From: Aurelia coerulea | Lineage: Eukaryota; Cnidaria; Scyphozoa; Semaeostomeae; Ulmaridae | DNA length: 64,000 bases | NCBI GenBank assembly: GCA_039566865.1 | Contig: CM076954.1 | Coordinates: 8,006,001-8,070,000, forward strand | Reading direction: 5' to 3' | Shown here: positions 36,711 to 51,480 of the stretch, one piece after another | Numbering within the stretch: the stretch's first letter is position 1 | How the letters are laid out: every line of letters starts with the position of its first letter | The notes under the pieces: model-generated | What the model saw: the letters and a program-made list of their open reading frames with translations, nothing else | What the model was told of the DNA's origin: nothing | Database searches by the model: none | Made by a program: the position numbers and the translations under genes

Positions 36711-39700
36711 TCTTCGAAACATTACTACAGACATTAGTTTTTTCTTTAGTCTCATTTTAGATTTACTGCATAAACAAACATCGATTAATTAAATGATTAC
36801 TTTCTGAAAGAAAACAAAATGTAATTACAAAATCTGTAGATTAACGTAACTAAGTAGCAACAATTAATATTATAAAAAGTATTGCATTCATCGCTCTCTA
36901 AAACTTTAGTTCTACCAGTAGCTTCTTTTATAGCCCTATCTTATTGCTGCAGTAACCATTCTTAGAAACATTACTATAGAGATTAGTTTTTCTTTTAGTC
37001 TCGTTTTAGCTTTTCTGCATAAGCAAATATCGATTAAAAAAATGTTTATATTCTCAAAAAAAAAAACAAAATATCAAAACAAAAAGTGTGGATTAAGGTA
37101 ACTTAGTAGCAACAATTTATTTTAGAAAGAGAATTGCACTCATCGTTCATTAAAACTTTAGTTCGGCCAGTAATTTCTTTAACAGCACTTTATTAGTGCT
37201 GTAGCAACCCTTCTTGGAAACTTTTCTATAGACATTAGTTTTTTCTTTAGTCTCATTTTAGCTTTACTGCATAGGCAAAAATCGATTAATAAAATGTTTA
37301 TTTTCTCAAAGAAAACAAAATATAATCACAAAAAGTGTTGATGAACACAACTTAGTAGCAACAATTTATATTACAAAAAGTATTGCATTCATCGTTCTTT
37401 AAAACTTTAGTTCTGCCAGTAATTTCATTTAAAGCAGTAAATTAGTGCTGCAGCAACCATTGTTGGAAACATTACTATAGCCACTAGTTTTTTCTTTAGT
37501 CTCGTTTTAGCTTTTTTGCATAAACAAACATCGATTAATTAAATGTTTACTTTCTCAAAGAAAACAATATATAATCACAAAAAGTGTGGATTAACGTACT
37601 TTTGTAGCTAAAATTTATATTATAAAGAGTATTGCACTCATCGGCCTTTAAAACTCTAGTTCTGCCAGTAACTTCTTGAAAGCACTATATTAGTGCTGCA
37701 GCAACCGTTCTTGGAATCATTACTATAGACATTAGTTTTTTGTTAAGTCCCATTTTAGCTTTACTGCATAAACAAACATCGATTAATTAAATGTTTATTT
37801 TCTCAATGAAATCAAAATATCAAAACAAAAAGTGTTGATGAACGCAACTTAGTAGCAACAATTTATATTATAAAGAGTATTGCATTCATCGTTCTTTAAA
37901 ACTTTAGCTCTTCCAGTAATTTCCTTTAAAGCAGTATATTAGTGCTACAGCAACCATTGTTGGAAACATTACTATAGCCATTAGTTTTTTCTTTAGTCTC
38001 GTTTTAGCTTTGTTGCATAGGCAAATATCGATTAATTAAATGATTACTTTCTCAAAGAAAACAAAATGTAATTACAAAATCTGTAGATTAACGTAACTAA
38101 GTAGCAACAATTAATATTATAAAAAGTATTGCATTCATCGCTCTTTAAAACTTTAGTTCTACCAGTAGCTTCTTTTATAGCCCTATCTTATTGCTGCAGT
38201 AACCATTCTTAGAAACATTACTATAGAGATTAGTTTTTCTTTTAGTCTCGTTTTAGCTTTTTTGCATAAGCAAATATCGATTAATAAAATGTTTATATTC
38301 TCAAAAAAAAAACAAAATATCAAAACAAAAAGTGTGGATTAAGGTAACTTAGTAGCAACAATTTATTTTAGAAAGAGAATTGCACTCATCGTTCTTTAAA
38401 ACTTTAGTTCGGCCAGTAATTTCTTTAACAGCACTTTATTAGTGCTGTAGCAACCCTTCCTGGAAATTTTTCTATAGACATTAGTTTTTTCTTTAGTCTC
38501 ATTTTAGCTTTACTGTTTAGGCAAAAATCGATTAATAAAATGTTTATTTTCTCAAAGAAAACAAAATATAATCACAAAAAGTGTTGATGAACGCAACTTA
38601 GTAGCAACAATTTATATTACAAAGAGTATTGCATTCATCGTTCTTTAAAACTTTAGTTCTGCCAGTAATTTCATTTAAAGCAGTAAATTAGTGCTGCAGC
38701 AACCATTGTTGGAAACATTACTATAGCCATTAGTTTTTTCTTTAGTCTCGTTTTAGCGTTTTTGCATAGGAAAACATCGATTAATTAAGTGTTTATTTTC
38801 TCAAAGAAAACAAAATATCAACACAAAAAATGTGGATTAACGTAATCTAGTAGCTACACTTTACATTATAAAAAGTATTGCACTCGTTGCTCTTTAAAAC
38901 TTAGTTCTACAAGTAATTTCTTTATAGCACTATATTAGTGCTGCAGCAACCATTCTTCGAAACATTACTATAGACATTAGTTTTTTACTAAGTCCCATTT
39001 TAGCTTTACTGCATAAACAAACATCGATTAATTAAATGTTTATTTTCTCAATGAAATCAAAATATAAACACAAAAAGTGTGGATTAACGTACTTTTGTAG
39101 CAAAAATTTACATTATAAAGAGCATTGCACTCATCGGACTTTAAAACTCTAGTTCTGCCAGTAACTTTTTTAAAAACACTATATTAGCGCTGCAGAAACC
39201 GTTCTTGGAATCATTACTATAGCCATTAGTTTTTTCTTTAGTCTTATTTTAGCTTTTTTGCATAGGAAAACATCGATTAATAAAATGTTTATTTTCTCAA
39301 AGAAAACAAAATATAATAACAAAAAGTGTGGATGAACGCAACTTAGTAGCTAAAATTAATATTTTAAAAAGTATTGCACTCATTGTTCTTTAAAACTTTA
39401 GTTCTACCAGTAATTTCTTTTATAGCACTATATTAATGCTGCAGCAACCATTCTTCGAAACATTACTTTAGACATTAGTTTTTACTAAGTCCCATTTTAG
39501 CTTTACTGCATAAACAAACATCGATTAATTAAATGTATATTTTCTCAAAGAAAACAAAATATAAACACAAAAAGTGTGGATTAACGTAACTTAGTAGCTA
39601 AAATTCATATTATAAAGAGTATTGCACTCATTGTTCTTTAAAACTTTAGTTCGGCCAGTAACTTGTTTAAGAGCACTCTATTAGTGATGCAGCAACCCTT

Positions 39701-42700
39701 CTTGGAAACATTACTATAGACATTAGGTTTTTCTTTAGTCTCATTTTAGCTTTACTGCATAAACAAACATAGATTAATTAAATGTTTACGTTCTCAAAGA
39801 AAACAATATATAAACACAAAAAGTGTGGATTAACGTACTTTTGTAGCTAAAAGTTATATTATAAAGAGTATTGCACTCATCGGCCTTTAAAACTCTAGTT
39901 CTGCCAGTAACTTCTTTAAAAGCACTGTATTAGTGCTGCAGAAACCATTCTTCGAAACATTACTATAGACATTAGTTTTTTACTAAGTCCCATTTTAGCT
40001 TTACTGCATAAACAAACATCGATTAATTAAATGTTTATTTTCTCAATGAAATCAAAATATAAACACAAAAAGTGTGGATTAACGTACTTTTGTAGCAAAA
40101 ATTTACATCATAAAGAGCATTGCATTCGTCGTTCTTTAAAACTTTAGTTCGGCCAGTAACTTCTTAAAAGCACTATATTAGTGCTGCAGAAACCGTTCTT
40201 GGAATCATTACCATAGACATTAGTTTTTTGTTAAGTCCCATTTTAGCTTTACTGCATAAACAAACATCGATTAATTAAATGTTTATTTTCTCAAAGAAAA
40301 CAAAATATAATCACAAAAAGTGTGGATGAACGCAACTTAGTAGCAACAATTTATATTACAAGAAGTATTGCATTCATCGTTCTATAAAACTTTAGCTCTT
40401 CCAGTAATTTCCTTTAAAGCAGTATATTAGTGCTACAGCAAACATTGTTGGAAACATTACTATAGCCATTAGTTTTTTCTTTAGTCTCGTTTTAGCTTTG
40501 TTGCATAGGCAAAAATCGATTAATAAAATGTATCTTTTCTCAAAGAAAACAAAATATAATCACAAAAAGTGTGGATCAACGTACTTTTGTAGCTACAATT
40601 TATATTATAAAGAGCGTTGCACTCATCGTCCTTTAAAACTTTAGTTCTGCCAGTAACTTCCTTAACAGCACTCTATTAGTGCTGCAGCAACCCTTCTTCG
40701 AAACATTATTACAGACATTAGTTTTTTCTTTAGTCTCATTTTAGATTTACTGCATAAACAAACATCGATTAATTAAATGATTACTTTCTCAAAGAAAACA
40801 AAATGTAATTACAAAATCTTTAGATTAACGTAACTAAGTAGCAACAATTAATATTATAAAAAGTATTGCATTCATCGCTCTTTAAAAATTTAGTTCTACC
40901 AGTAGCTTCTTTTATAGCCCTATCTTATTGCTGCAGTAACCATTCTTAGAAACATTACTATAGAGATTAGTTTTTCTTTTAGTCTCGTTTTAGCTTTTCT
41001 GCATAAGCAAATATCGATTAAAAAAATGTTTATATTCTCAAAAAAAAAAACAAAATATCAAAACAAAAAGTGTGGATTAAGGTAACTTAGTAGCAACAAT
41101 TTATTTTAGAAAGAGAATTGCACTCATCGTTCTTTAAAACTTTGGTTCGGCCAGTAATTTCTTTAACAGCACTTTATTAGTGCTGTAGCAACCCTTCTTG
41201 GAAACTTTTCTATAGACATTAGTTTTTTCTTTAGTCTCATTTTAGCTTTACTGCATAGGCAAAAATCGATTAATAAAATGTTTATTTTCTCAAAGAAAAC
41301 AAAATATAATCACAAAAAGTGTTGATGAACGCAACTTAGTAGCAACAATTTATATTAAAAAAAGTATTGCATTCATCGTTCTTTAAAACTTTAGTTCTGC
41401 CAGTAATTTCATTTAAAGCAGTAAATTAGTGCTGCAGCAACCATTGTTGGAAACATTACTATAGCCATTAGTTTTTTCTTTAGTCTCGTTTTAGCTTTTT
41501 TGCATAGGAAAACATCGATTAATAAAATGTTTATTTTCTCAAAGAAAACAAAATATAATCACAAAAAGTGTGGATTAACGTAACTTAGTAGCTAAAATTA
41601 ATATTATAAAAAGTATTGCACTCATTGTTCTTTAAAACTTTAGTTCTACCAGTAATTTCTTTTATAGCACTATATTAGTGCTGCAGCAACCATTCTTCGA
41701 AACATTACTATAGACATTAGTTTCTTACTAAGTCCCATTTTAGCTTTACTGCATAAACAAACATCGATTAATTAAATGTATATTTTCTCAAAGAAAACAA
41801 AATATAAACACAAAAAGTGTGGATTAACGTAACTTAGTAGCTAAAATTCATATTATAAAGAGTATTGCACTCATTGTTCTTTAAAACTTTAGTTCGGCCA
41901 GTAACTTGTTTAAGAGCACTCTATTAGTGATGCAGCAACCCTTCTTGGAAACATTACTATAGACATTAGGTTTTTCTTTAGTCTCATTTTAGCTTTACTG
42001 CATAAACAAACATCGATTAATTAAATGTTTACTTTCTCAAAGAAAACAATATATAAACACAAAAAGTGTAGATTAACGTACTTTTGTAGCTAAAATTTAT
42101 ATTATAAAGAGTATTGCACTCATTGGCCTTTAAAACTCTAGTTCTGCCAGTAACTTCTTAAAAGCACTATATTAGTGCTGCAGAAACCGTTCTTGGAATC
42201 ATTACTATAGACATTAGTTTTTTGTTAAGTCCCATTTTAGCTTTACTGCATAAACAAACATCGATTAATTAAATGTTTATTTTCTCAAAGAAAACAAAAT
42301 ATAATCACAAAAAGTGTGGATGAACGCAACTTAGTAGCAACAATTTATATTATAAAAAGTATTGCACTCATTGTTCTTTAAAACTTTAGTTCTACCAGTA
42401 ATTTCTTTTATAGCACTATATTAGTGCTGCAGCAACCATTCTTCGAAACATTACTATAGACATTAGTTTCTTACTAAGTCCCATTTTAGCTTTACTGCAT
42501 AAACAAACATCGATTAATTAAATGTTTATTTTCTCAAAGAAAACAAAATATAATCACAAAAAGTGTGGATGAACGCAACTTAGTAGCAACAATTTATATT
42601 ACAAGAAGTATTGCATTCATCGTTCTTTAAAACTTTAGCTCTTCCAGTAATTTCCTTTAAAGCAGTATATTAGTGCTACAGCAACCATTGTTAGAAACAT

Positions 42701-45700
42701 TACTATAGCCATTAGTTTTTTCTTTAGTCTCGTTTTAGCTTTGTTGCATAAACAAACATCGATTAATTAAATGTTTACTTTCTCAAAGAAAACAATATAT
42801 AAACACAAAAAGTGTAGATTAACGTACTTTTGTAGCTAAAATTTATATTATAAAGAGTATTGCACTCATCGGCCTTTAAAACTCTAGTTCTGCCAGTAAC
42901 TTCTTAAAAGCACTATATTAGTGCTGCAGAAACCGTTCTTGGAATCATTACTATAGACATTAGTTTTTTGTTAAGTCCCATTTTAGCTTTAAAGCATAAA
43001 CAAACATCGATTAATTAAATGTTTATTTTCTCAAAGAAAACAAAATATAATCACAAAAAGTGTGGATGAACGCAACTTAGTAGCAACAATTTATATTACA
43101 AGAAGTATTGCATTCATCGTTCTTTAAAACTTTAGCTCTTCCAGTAATTTCCTTTAAAGCAGTATATTAGTGCTACAGCAACCATTGTTGGAAACATTAC
43201 TATAGCCATTAGTTTTTTCTTTAGTCTCGTTTTAGCTTTGTTGCATAGGCAAATATCGATTAATTAAATGATTACTTTCTCAAAGAAAACAAAATGTAAT
43301 TACAATATCTGTAGATTAACGTAACTAAGTAGCAACAATTAATATTATAAAAAGTATTGCATTTATCACTCTTTAAAACTTTAGTTCTACCAGTAGCTTC
43401 TTTTATAGCCCTATCTTATTGCTGCAGTAACCATTCTTAGAAACATTACTATAGAGATTAGTTTTTCTTTTAGTCTCGTTTTAGCTTTTTTTCATAAGCA
43501 AATATCGATTAATAAAATGTTTATATTCTCAAAAAAAAAAAACAAAATATCAAAACAAAAAGTGTGGATTAAGGTAACTTAGTAGCAACAATTTATTTTA
43601 GAAAGAGAATTGCACTCATCGTTCTTTAAAACTTTAGTTCGGCCAGTAATTTCTTTAACAGCACTTTATTAGTGCTGTCGCAACCCTTCTTGGAAACTTT
43701 TCTATAGACATTAGTTTTTTCTTTAGTCTCATTTTAGCTTTACTGTTTACGCTAAAATCGATTAATAAAATGTTTATTTTCTAAAAGAAAACAAAATATA
43801 ATCACAAAAAGTGTTGATGAACGCAACTTAGTAGCAACAATTTATATTACAAAAAGTATTGCATTCATCGTTCTTTAAAACTTTAGTTCTGCCAGTAATT
43901 TCATTTAAAGCAGTAAATTAGTGCTGCAGCAACCATTTTTGGAAACATTACTATAGCCATTAGTTTTTTCTTTAGTCTCGTTTTAGCTTTTTTGCATAGG
44001 AAAACATCGATTAATAAAATGTTTATTTTCTCAAAGAAAACAAAATATAATCACAAAAAGTGTGGATTAACGTAACTTAGTAGCTAAAATTAATATTATA
44101 AAAAGTATTGCACTCATTGTTCTTTAAAACTTTAGTTCTACCAGTAATTTCTTTTATAGCACTATATTAGTGCTGCAGCAACCATTCTTCGAAACATTAC
44201 TATAGACATTAGTTTTTTACTAAGTCCCATTTTAGCTTTACTGCATAAACAAACATCGATTAAGTAAATGTATATTTTCCCAAAGAAAACAAAATGTAAT
44301 TACAAAATCTGTAGATTAACGTAACTAAGTAGCAACAATTAATATTATAAAAAGTATTGCATTCATCGCTCTTTAAAACTTTAGTTCTACCAGTAGCTTC
44401 TTTTATAGCCCTATCTTATTGCTGCAGTAACCATTTTTAGAAACATTACTATAGAGATTAGTTTTTCTTTTAGTCTCGTTTTAGCTTTTTTGCATAAGCA
44501 AATATCGATTAATAAAATGTTTATATTCTCAAAAAAAAAACAAAATATCAAAACAAAAAGTGTGGATTAAGGTAACTTAGTAGCAACAATTTATTTTAGA
44601 AAGAGTATTGCGCTCATCGGCCTTTAAAACTCTAGTTCTGCCAGTAACTTCTTTAAAAGCACTGTATTAGTGCTGCAGAAACCATTCTTCGAAACATTAC
44701 TATAGACATTAGTTTTTTACTAAGTCCCATTTTAGCTTTACTGCATAAACAAACATCGATTAATTAAATGTTTATTTTCTCAATGAAATCAAAATATAAA
44801 CACAAAAAGTGTGGATTAACGTACTTTTGTAGCAAAAATTTACATTATAAAGAGCACTGCAATCATCGGACTTTAAAACTCTAGTTCTGCCAGTAACTTC
44901 TTTAAAAACACTATATTAGTGCTGCAGCAACCATTCTTCGAAACATTACTATAGACATTAGTTTTTTACTAAGTCCCATTTTAGCTTTACTGCATAAACA
45001 AACATCGATTAATTAAATATATATTTTCTCAAAGAAAACAAAATATAAACACAAAAAGTGTGGATTAACGTAACTTAGTAGCAACAATTAATATTATAAA
45101 AAGTATTGCATTCATCGTTCTTTAAAACTTTAGTTCGGCCAGTAATTTCTTTAACAGCACTTTATTAGTTCTGTAGCAACCCTTCTTGGAAACTTTTCTA
45201 TAGACATTAGTTTTTTCTTTAGTCTCATTTTAGCTTTACTGTTTACGCAAAAATCGATTAATAAAATGTTTATTTTCTCAAAGAAAACAAAATATAATCA
45301 CAAAAAGTGTTGGTGAACGCAACTTAGTAGCAACAATTTATATTACAAAAAGTATTGCACTCATTGTTCTTTAAAACTTTAGTTCTGCCAGTAATTTCAT
45401 TTAAAGCAGTAAATTAGTGCTGCAGCAACCATTGTTGGAAACATTACTATAGCCATTAGTTTTTACTTTAGTCTCGTTTTAGCTTTTTTGCATAGGAAAA
45501 CATCGATTAATAAAATGTTTATTTTCTCAAAGAAAACAAAATATAATCACAAAAAGTGTGGATTAACGTAACTTAGTAGCTAAAATTTATATTATAAAGA
45601 GTATTGCGCTCATCGGCCTTTAAAACTCTAGTTCTGCCAGTAACTTCTTTAAAAGCACTGTATTAGTGCTGCAGAAACCATTCTTCGAAACATTACTATA

Positions 45701-48700
45701 GACATTAGTTTTTTACTAAGTCCCATTTTAGCTTTACTGCATAAACAAACATCGATTAATTAAATGTTTATTTTCTCAATGAAATCAAAATATAAACACA
45801 AAAAGTGTGGATTAACGTACTTTTGTAGCAAAAATTTACATTATAAAGATCACTGCACTCATCGGACTTTAAAACTCTAGTTCTGCCAGTAACTTCTTTA
45901 AAAACACTATATTAGGGCTGCAGAAACCGTTTTTCGAATCATTACTATAGCCATTAGCTTTTTCTTTAGTCTTATTTTAGCTTTTTTGCATAGGAAAACA
46001 TCGATTAATAAAATGTTTATTTTCTCAAAGAAAACAAAATATTATCACAAAAAGTGTGGATTAACGTAACTTAGTAGCTAAAATTCATATAATAAAAAGT
46101 ATTGCACTCATTGTTCTTTAAAACTTTAGTTCTACCAGTAATTTCTTTTATAGCACTATATTAGTGCTGCAGCAACCATTCTTAGAAACATTACTATAGA
46201 GATTAGTTTTTCTTTTAGTCTCGTTTTAGCTTTTCTGCATAAGCAAATATCGATTAATAAAATGTTTATATTCTCAAAAAAAAAAACAAAATATCAAAAC
46301 AAAAAGTGTGGATTAAGGTAACTTAGTAGCAACAATTTATTTTAGAAAGAGAATTGCACTCATCGTTCTTTAAAACTTTAGTTCGGCCAGTAATTTCTTT
46401 AACAGCACTTTATTAGTGCTGTAGCAACCCTTCTTGGAAACTTTTCTATCGACATTAGTTTTTTTTTTAGTCTCATTTTAGCTTTACTGCATAGGCAAAA
46501 ATCGATTAATAAAATGTTTATTTTCTCAAAGAAAACAAAATATAATCACAAAAAGTGTTGATGAACGCAACTTAGTAGCAACAATTTATATTACAAAAAG
46601 TATTGCATTCATCGTTCTTTAAAACTTTAGTTCTGCCAGTAATTTCATTTAAAGCAGTAAATTAGTGCTGCAGCAACCATTGTTGGAAACATTACTATAG
46701 CCATTAGTTTTTTCTTTAGTCTCGTTTTAGCTTTTTTGCATAGGAAAACATCGATTAATAAAATGTTTATTTTCTCCAAGAAAACAAAATATAATCACAA
46801 AAAGTGTGGATTAACGTAACTTAGTAGCTAAAATTAATATTATAAAAAGTATTGCACTCATTGTTCTTTAAAACTTTAGTTCTACCAGTAATTTCTTTTA
46901 TAGCACTATATTAGTGCTGCAGCAATCATTCTTCGAAACATTACTATAGACATTAGTTTTTTACTAAGTCCCATTTTAGCTTTACTGCATAAACAAACAT
47001 CGATTAATTAAATGTATATTTTCTCAAAGAAAACAATATATAAACACAAAAAGTGTGGATTAACGTACTTTTGTAGCTAAAATTTATATTATAAAGAGTA
47101 TTGCACTCATTGGCCTTTAAAACTCTAGTTCTGCCAGTAACTTCTTTAAAAGCACTGTATTAGTGCTGCAGAAACCATTCTTCGAAACATTACTATAGAC
47201 ATTAGTTTTTTACTAAGTCCCATTTTAGCTTTACTGCATAAACAAACATCGATTAATTAAATGTTTATTTTCCCAATGAAATCAAAATATAAACACAAAA
47301 AGTGTAGATTAACGTACTTTTGTAGCAAAAATTTACATTATAAAGAGCACTGCACTCATCAGACTTTAAAACTCTAGTTCTGCCAGTAACTTCTTTAAAA
47401 ACACTATATTAGGGCTGCAGAAACCGTTTTTCGAATCATTACTATAGCCATTAGCTTTTTCTTTAGTCTTATTTTAGCTTTTTTGCATAGGAAAACATCG
47501 ATTAATAAAATGTTTATTTTCTCAAAGAAAACAAAATATTATCACAAAAAGTGTGGATTAACGTAACTTAGTAGCTAAAATTAATATTATAAAAAGTATT
47601 GCACTCATTGTTCTTTAAAACTTTAGTTCTACCAGTAATTTCCTTTATAGCACTATATTAGTGCTGCAGCAACCATTCTTCGAAACATTACTATAGACAT
47701 TAGTTTTTTACTAAGTCCCATTTTAGCTTTACTGCATAAACAAACATCGATTAATTAAATGTATATTTTCTCAAAGAAAACAATATATAAACACAAAAAG
47801 TGTGGATTAACGTACTTTTGTAGCTAAAATTTATATTATAAAGAGTATTGCACTCATCGGCCTTTAAAACTCTAGTTCTGCCAGTAACTTCTTTAAAAGC
47901 ACTGTATTAGTGCTGCAGAAACCATTCTTCGAAACATTACTATAGACATTAGTTTTTTCTTTAGTCTTATTTTAGCTTTTTTGCATAGGAAAACATCGAT
48001 TAATAAAATGTTTATTTTCTCAAAGAAAACAAAATATTATCACAAAAAGTGTGGATTAACGTAACTTAGTAGCTAAAATTAATATTATAAAAAGTATTGC
48101 ACTCATTGTTCTTTAAAACTTTAGTTCTACCAGTAATTTCCTTTATAGCACTATATTAGTGCTGCAGCAACCATTCTTCGAAACATTACTATAGACATTA
48201 GTTTTTTACTAAGTCCCATTTTAGCTTTACTGCATAAACAAACATCGATTAATTAAATGTATATTTTCTCAAAGAAAACAATATATAAACACAAAAAGTG
48301 TGGATTAACGTACTTTTGTAGCTAAAATTTATATTATAAAGAGTATTGCACTCATCGGCCTTTAAAACTCCAGTTCTGCCAGTAACTTCTTTAAAAGCAC
48401 TGTATTAGTGCTGCAGAAACCATTCTTCGAAACATTACTATAGACATTAGTTTTTTACTAAGTCCCATTTTAGCTTTACTGCATAAACAAACATCGATTA
48501 ATTAAATGTTTATTTTCTCAATGAAATCAAAATATAAACACAAAAAGTGTGGATTAACGTACTTTTGTAGCAAAAATTTACATTATAAAGAGCACTGCAC
48601 TCATCAGACTTGAAAACTCTAGTTCTGCCAGTAACTTCTTTAAAAACACTATATTAGGGCTGCAGAAACCGTTTTTGAATCATTACTATAGCCATTAGCT

Positions 48701-51480
48701 TTTTCTTTAGTCTTGTTTTAGCTTTTTTGCATAGGAAAACATCGATTAATAAAATGTTTATTTTCTCAAAGAAAACAAAATATTATCACAAAAAGTGTGG
48801 ATTAACGTAACTTAGTAGCTAAAATTCATATAATAAAAAGTATTGCACTCATTGTTCTTTAAAGCTTTAGTTCTACCAGTAATTTCTTTTATAGCACTAT
48901 ATTAGTGCTGCAGCAACCATTCTTAGAAACATTACTATAGAGATTAGTTTTTCTTTTAGTCTCGTTTTAGCTTTTCTGCATAAGCAAATATCGATTAATA
49001 AAATGTTTATATTCTCAAAAAAAAAACAAAATATCAAAACAAAAAGTGTGGATTAACGTACTTTTGTAGCTAAAATTTATATTATAAAGAGTATTGCACT
49101 CATCGGCCTTTAAAACTCTAGTTCTGCCAGTAACTTCTTTAAAAGCACTGTATTAGTGCTGCAGAAACCATTCTTCGAAACATTACTATAGACATTAGTT
49201 TTTTACTAAGTCCCATTTTAGCTTTACTGCATAAACAAACATCGATTAATTAAATGTTTATTTTCTCAATGAAATCAAAATATAAACACAAAAAGTGTGA
49301 TTAACGTACTTTTGTAGCAAAAATTTACATTATAAAGAGCACTGCACTCATCGGACTTTAAAACTCTAGTTCTGCCAGTAACTTCTTTAAAAACACTATA
49401 TTAGGGCTGCAGAAACCGTTTTTCGAATCATTACTATAGCCATTAGCTTTTTCTTTAGTCTTATTTTAGCTTTTTTGCATAGGAAAACATCGATTAATAA
49501 AATGTCTATTTTCTCAAAGAAAACAAAATATTATCACAAAAAGTGTGGATTAACGTAACTTAGTAGCTAAAATTCATATAATAAAAAGTATTGCACTCAT
49601 TGTTCTTTAAAACTTTAGTTCTACCAGTAATTTCTTTTATAGCACTATATTAGTGCTGCAGCAACCATTCTTCGAAACATTACTATAGACATTAGTTTTT
49701 ACTAAGTCCAATTTTAGCTTTACTGCATAAACAAACATCGATTAATTAAATGTATATTTTCTCAAAGAAAACAAAATATAAACACAAAAAGTGTGGATTA
49801 ACGTAACTTAGTAGCTAAAATTCATATTGTAAAGAGTATTGCACTCATCGTTCTTTAAAACTTTAGTTCGGCCAGAAACTTCTTTAAGAGCACTCTATTA
49901 GTGCTGCAACAACCCTTCTTGGAAACATTACTATAGACATTAGGATTTTCTTTAGTCCCATTTTAGCTTTTACTTCATCAACAAATATCGATTAATTAAA
50001 TGTTTACTTTCTCAAAGAAAACAAAATGAAAACGCAAAATCTGTGGATTAACGTAACTAAGTAGCAACAATTTATATTACAGAAAGTATTGCATTCATCG
50101 TTCTTTAAAACTTTAGTTCGGCCAGTAACTTCTTAAAAGCACTATATTAGTGCTGCAGAAACCGTTCTTGGAATCATTACTATAGACATTAGTTTTTTGT
50201 TAAGTCCCATTTTAGCTTTACTGCATAAACAAACATCGATTAATTAAATGTTTATTTTCTCAAAGAAAACAAAATATAATCACAAAAAGTGTGGATGAAC
50301 GCAACTTAGTAGCAACAATTTATATTACAAGAAGTATTGCATTCATCGTTCTTTAAAACTTTAGCTCTTCCAGTAATTTCCTTTAAAGCAGTATATTAGT
50401 GCTACAGCAACCATTGTTGGAAACATTACTATAGCCATTAGTTTTTTCTTTAGTCTCGTTTTAGCTTTGTTGCATAGGCAAAAATCGATTGATAAAATGT
50501 ATCTTTTCTCAAAGAAAACAAAATATAATCACAAAAAGTGTGGATTAACGTACTTTTGTAGCTACAATTTATATTATAAAGAGCGTTGCACTCATCGTCC
50601 TTTAAAACTTTAGTTCTGCCAGTAACTTCCTTAACAACACTCTATTAGTGCTGCAGCAACCCTTCTTCGAAACATTACTACAGACCTTAGTTTTTTCATT
50701 AGTCTCATTTTAGATTTACTGCATAAACAAACATCGATTAATTAAATGATTACTTTCTCAAAGAAAACAAAATGTAATTACAAAATCTGTAGATTAACGT
50801 AACTAAGTAGCAACAATTAATATTATAAAAAGTATTGCATTCATCGCTCTTTAAAACTTTAGTTCTACCAGTAGCTTCTTTTATAGCCCTATCTTATTGC
50901 TGCAGTAACCATTCTTAGAAACATTACTATAGAGATTAGTTTTTCTTTTAGTCTCGTTTTAGCTTTTTTGCATAAGCAAATATCGATTAATAAAATGTTT
51001 ATTTTCTCAAAAAAAAAAAACAAAATATCAAAACAAAAAGTGTGGATTAAGGTAACTTAGTAGCAACAATTTATTTTAGAAAGAGAATTGCACTCATCGT
51101 TCTTTAAAACTTTAGTTCTACCAGTAATTTCTTTTATAGCACTATATTAGTGCTGCAGCAACCCTTCTTGGAAACTTTTCTATAGACATTAGTTTTTTCT
51201 TTAGTCTCATTTTAGCTTTACTGCATAGGCAAAAATCGATTAATAAAATGTTTATTTTCTCAAAGAAAACAAAATATAATCACAAAAAGTGTTGATGAAC
51301 GCAACTTAGTAGCAACAATTTATATTACAAAAAGTATTGCATTCATCGTTCTTTAAAACTTTAGTTCTAACAGTAATTTCATTTAAAGCAGTAAATTAGT
51401 GCTGCAGCAACCATTGTTGGAAACATTACTATAGCCATTAGTTTTTTCTTTAGTCTCGTTTTAGCTTTTTTGCATAAACA
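36711..51480 (+). repeat. Array segment G: second variant set with mosaic higher-order repeats
   Basis: About 59 monomers dominated by variants not seen in segments A-B: TTCTTCGAAACATTAC, ACCATTGTTGGAAAC, GCTCTTCCAGTAATTTCC, GCAGTAACCATTCTTAG and TTAGCTAAAATTAATATT. The GCAGTAACC unit occurs near 36800, 38040, 40780, 43270, 44290 and 50750, always followed by the TTATATTCTC poly-A unit or a derivative. The ATTAGGGCTGCAG unit occurs at 45911, 47408, 48653 and 49400, spacings of 1497, 1245 and 747 bp (6, 5 and 3 monomers). Order is conserved locally but unit numbers change, which indicates repeated unequal exchange. No gene was seen. Confidence 0.85.
47461..48450 (+). repeat. Dimer duplication, 498-bp spacing
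   Basis: The two-monomer unit beginning CTTTAGTCTTATTTTAGC at 47461 is repeated at 47959. It contains AAATATTATCACAAAAAG, CCAGTAATTTCCTTTATAG and AACAATATATAAACAC. The copies are nearly identical, with a few changes such as AACTCTAG against AACTCCAG. Confidence 0.85.
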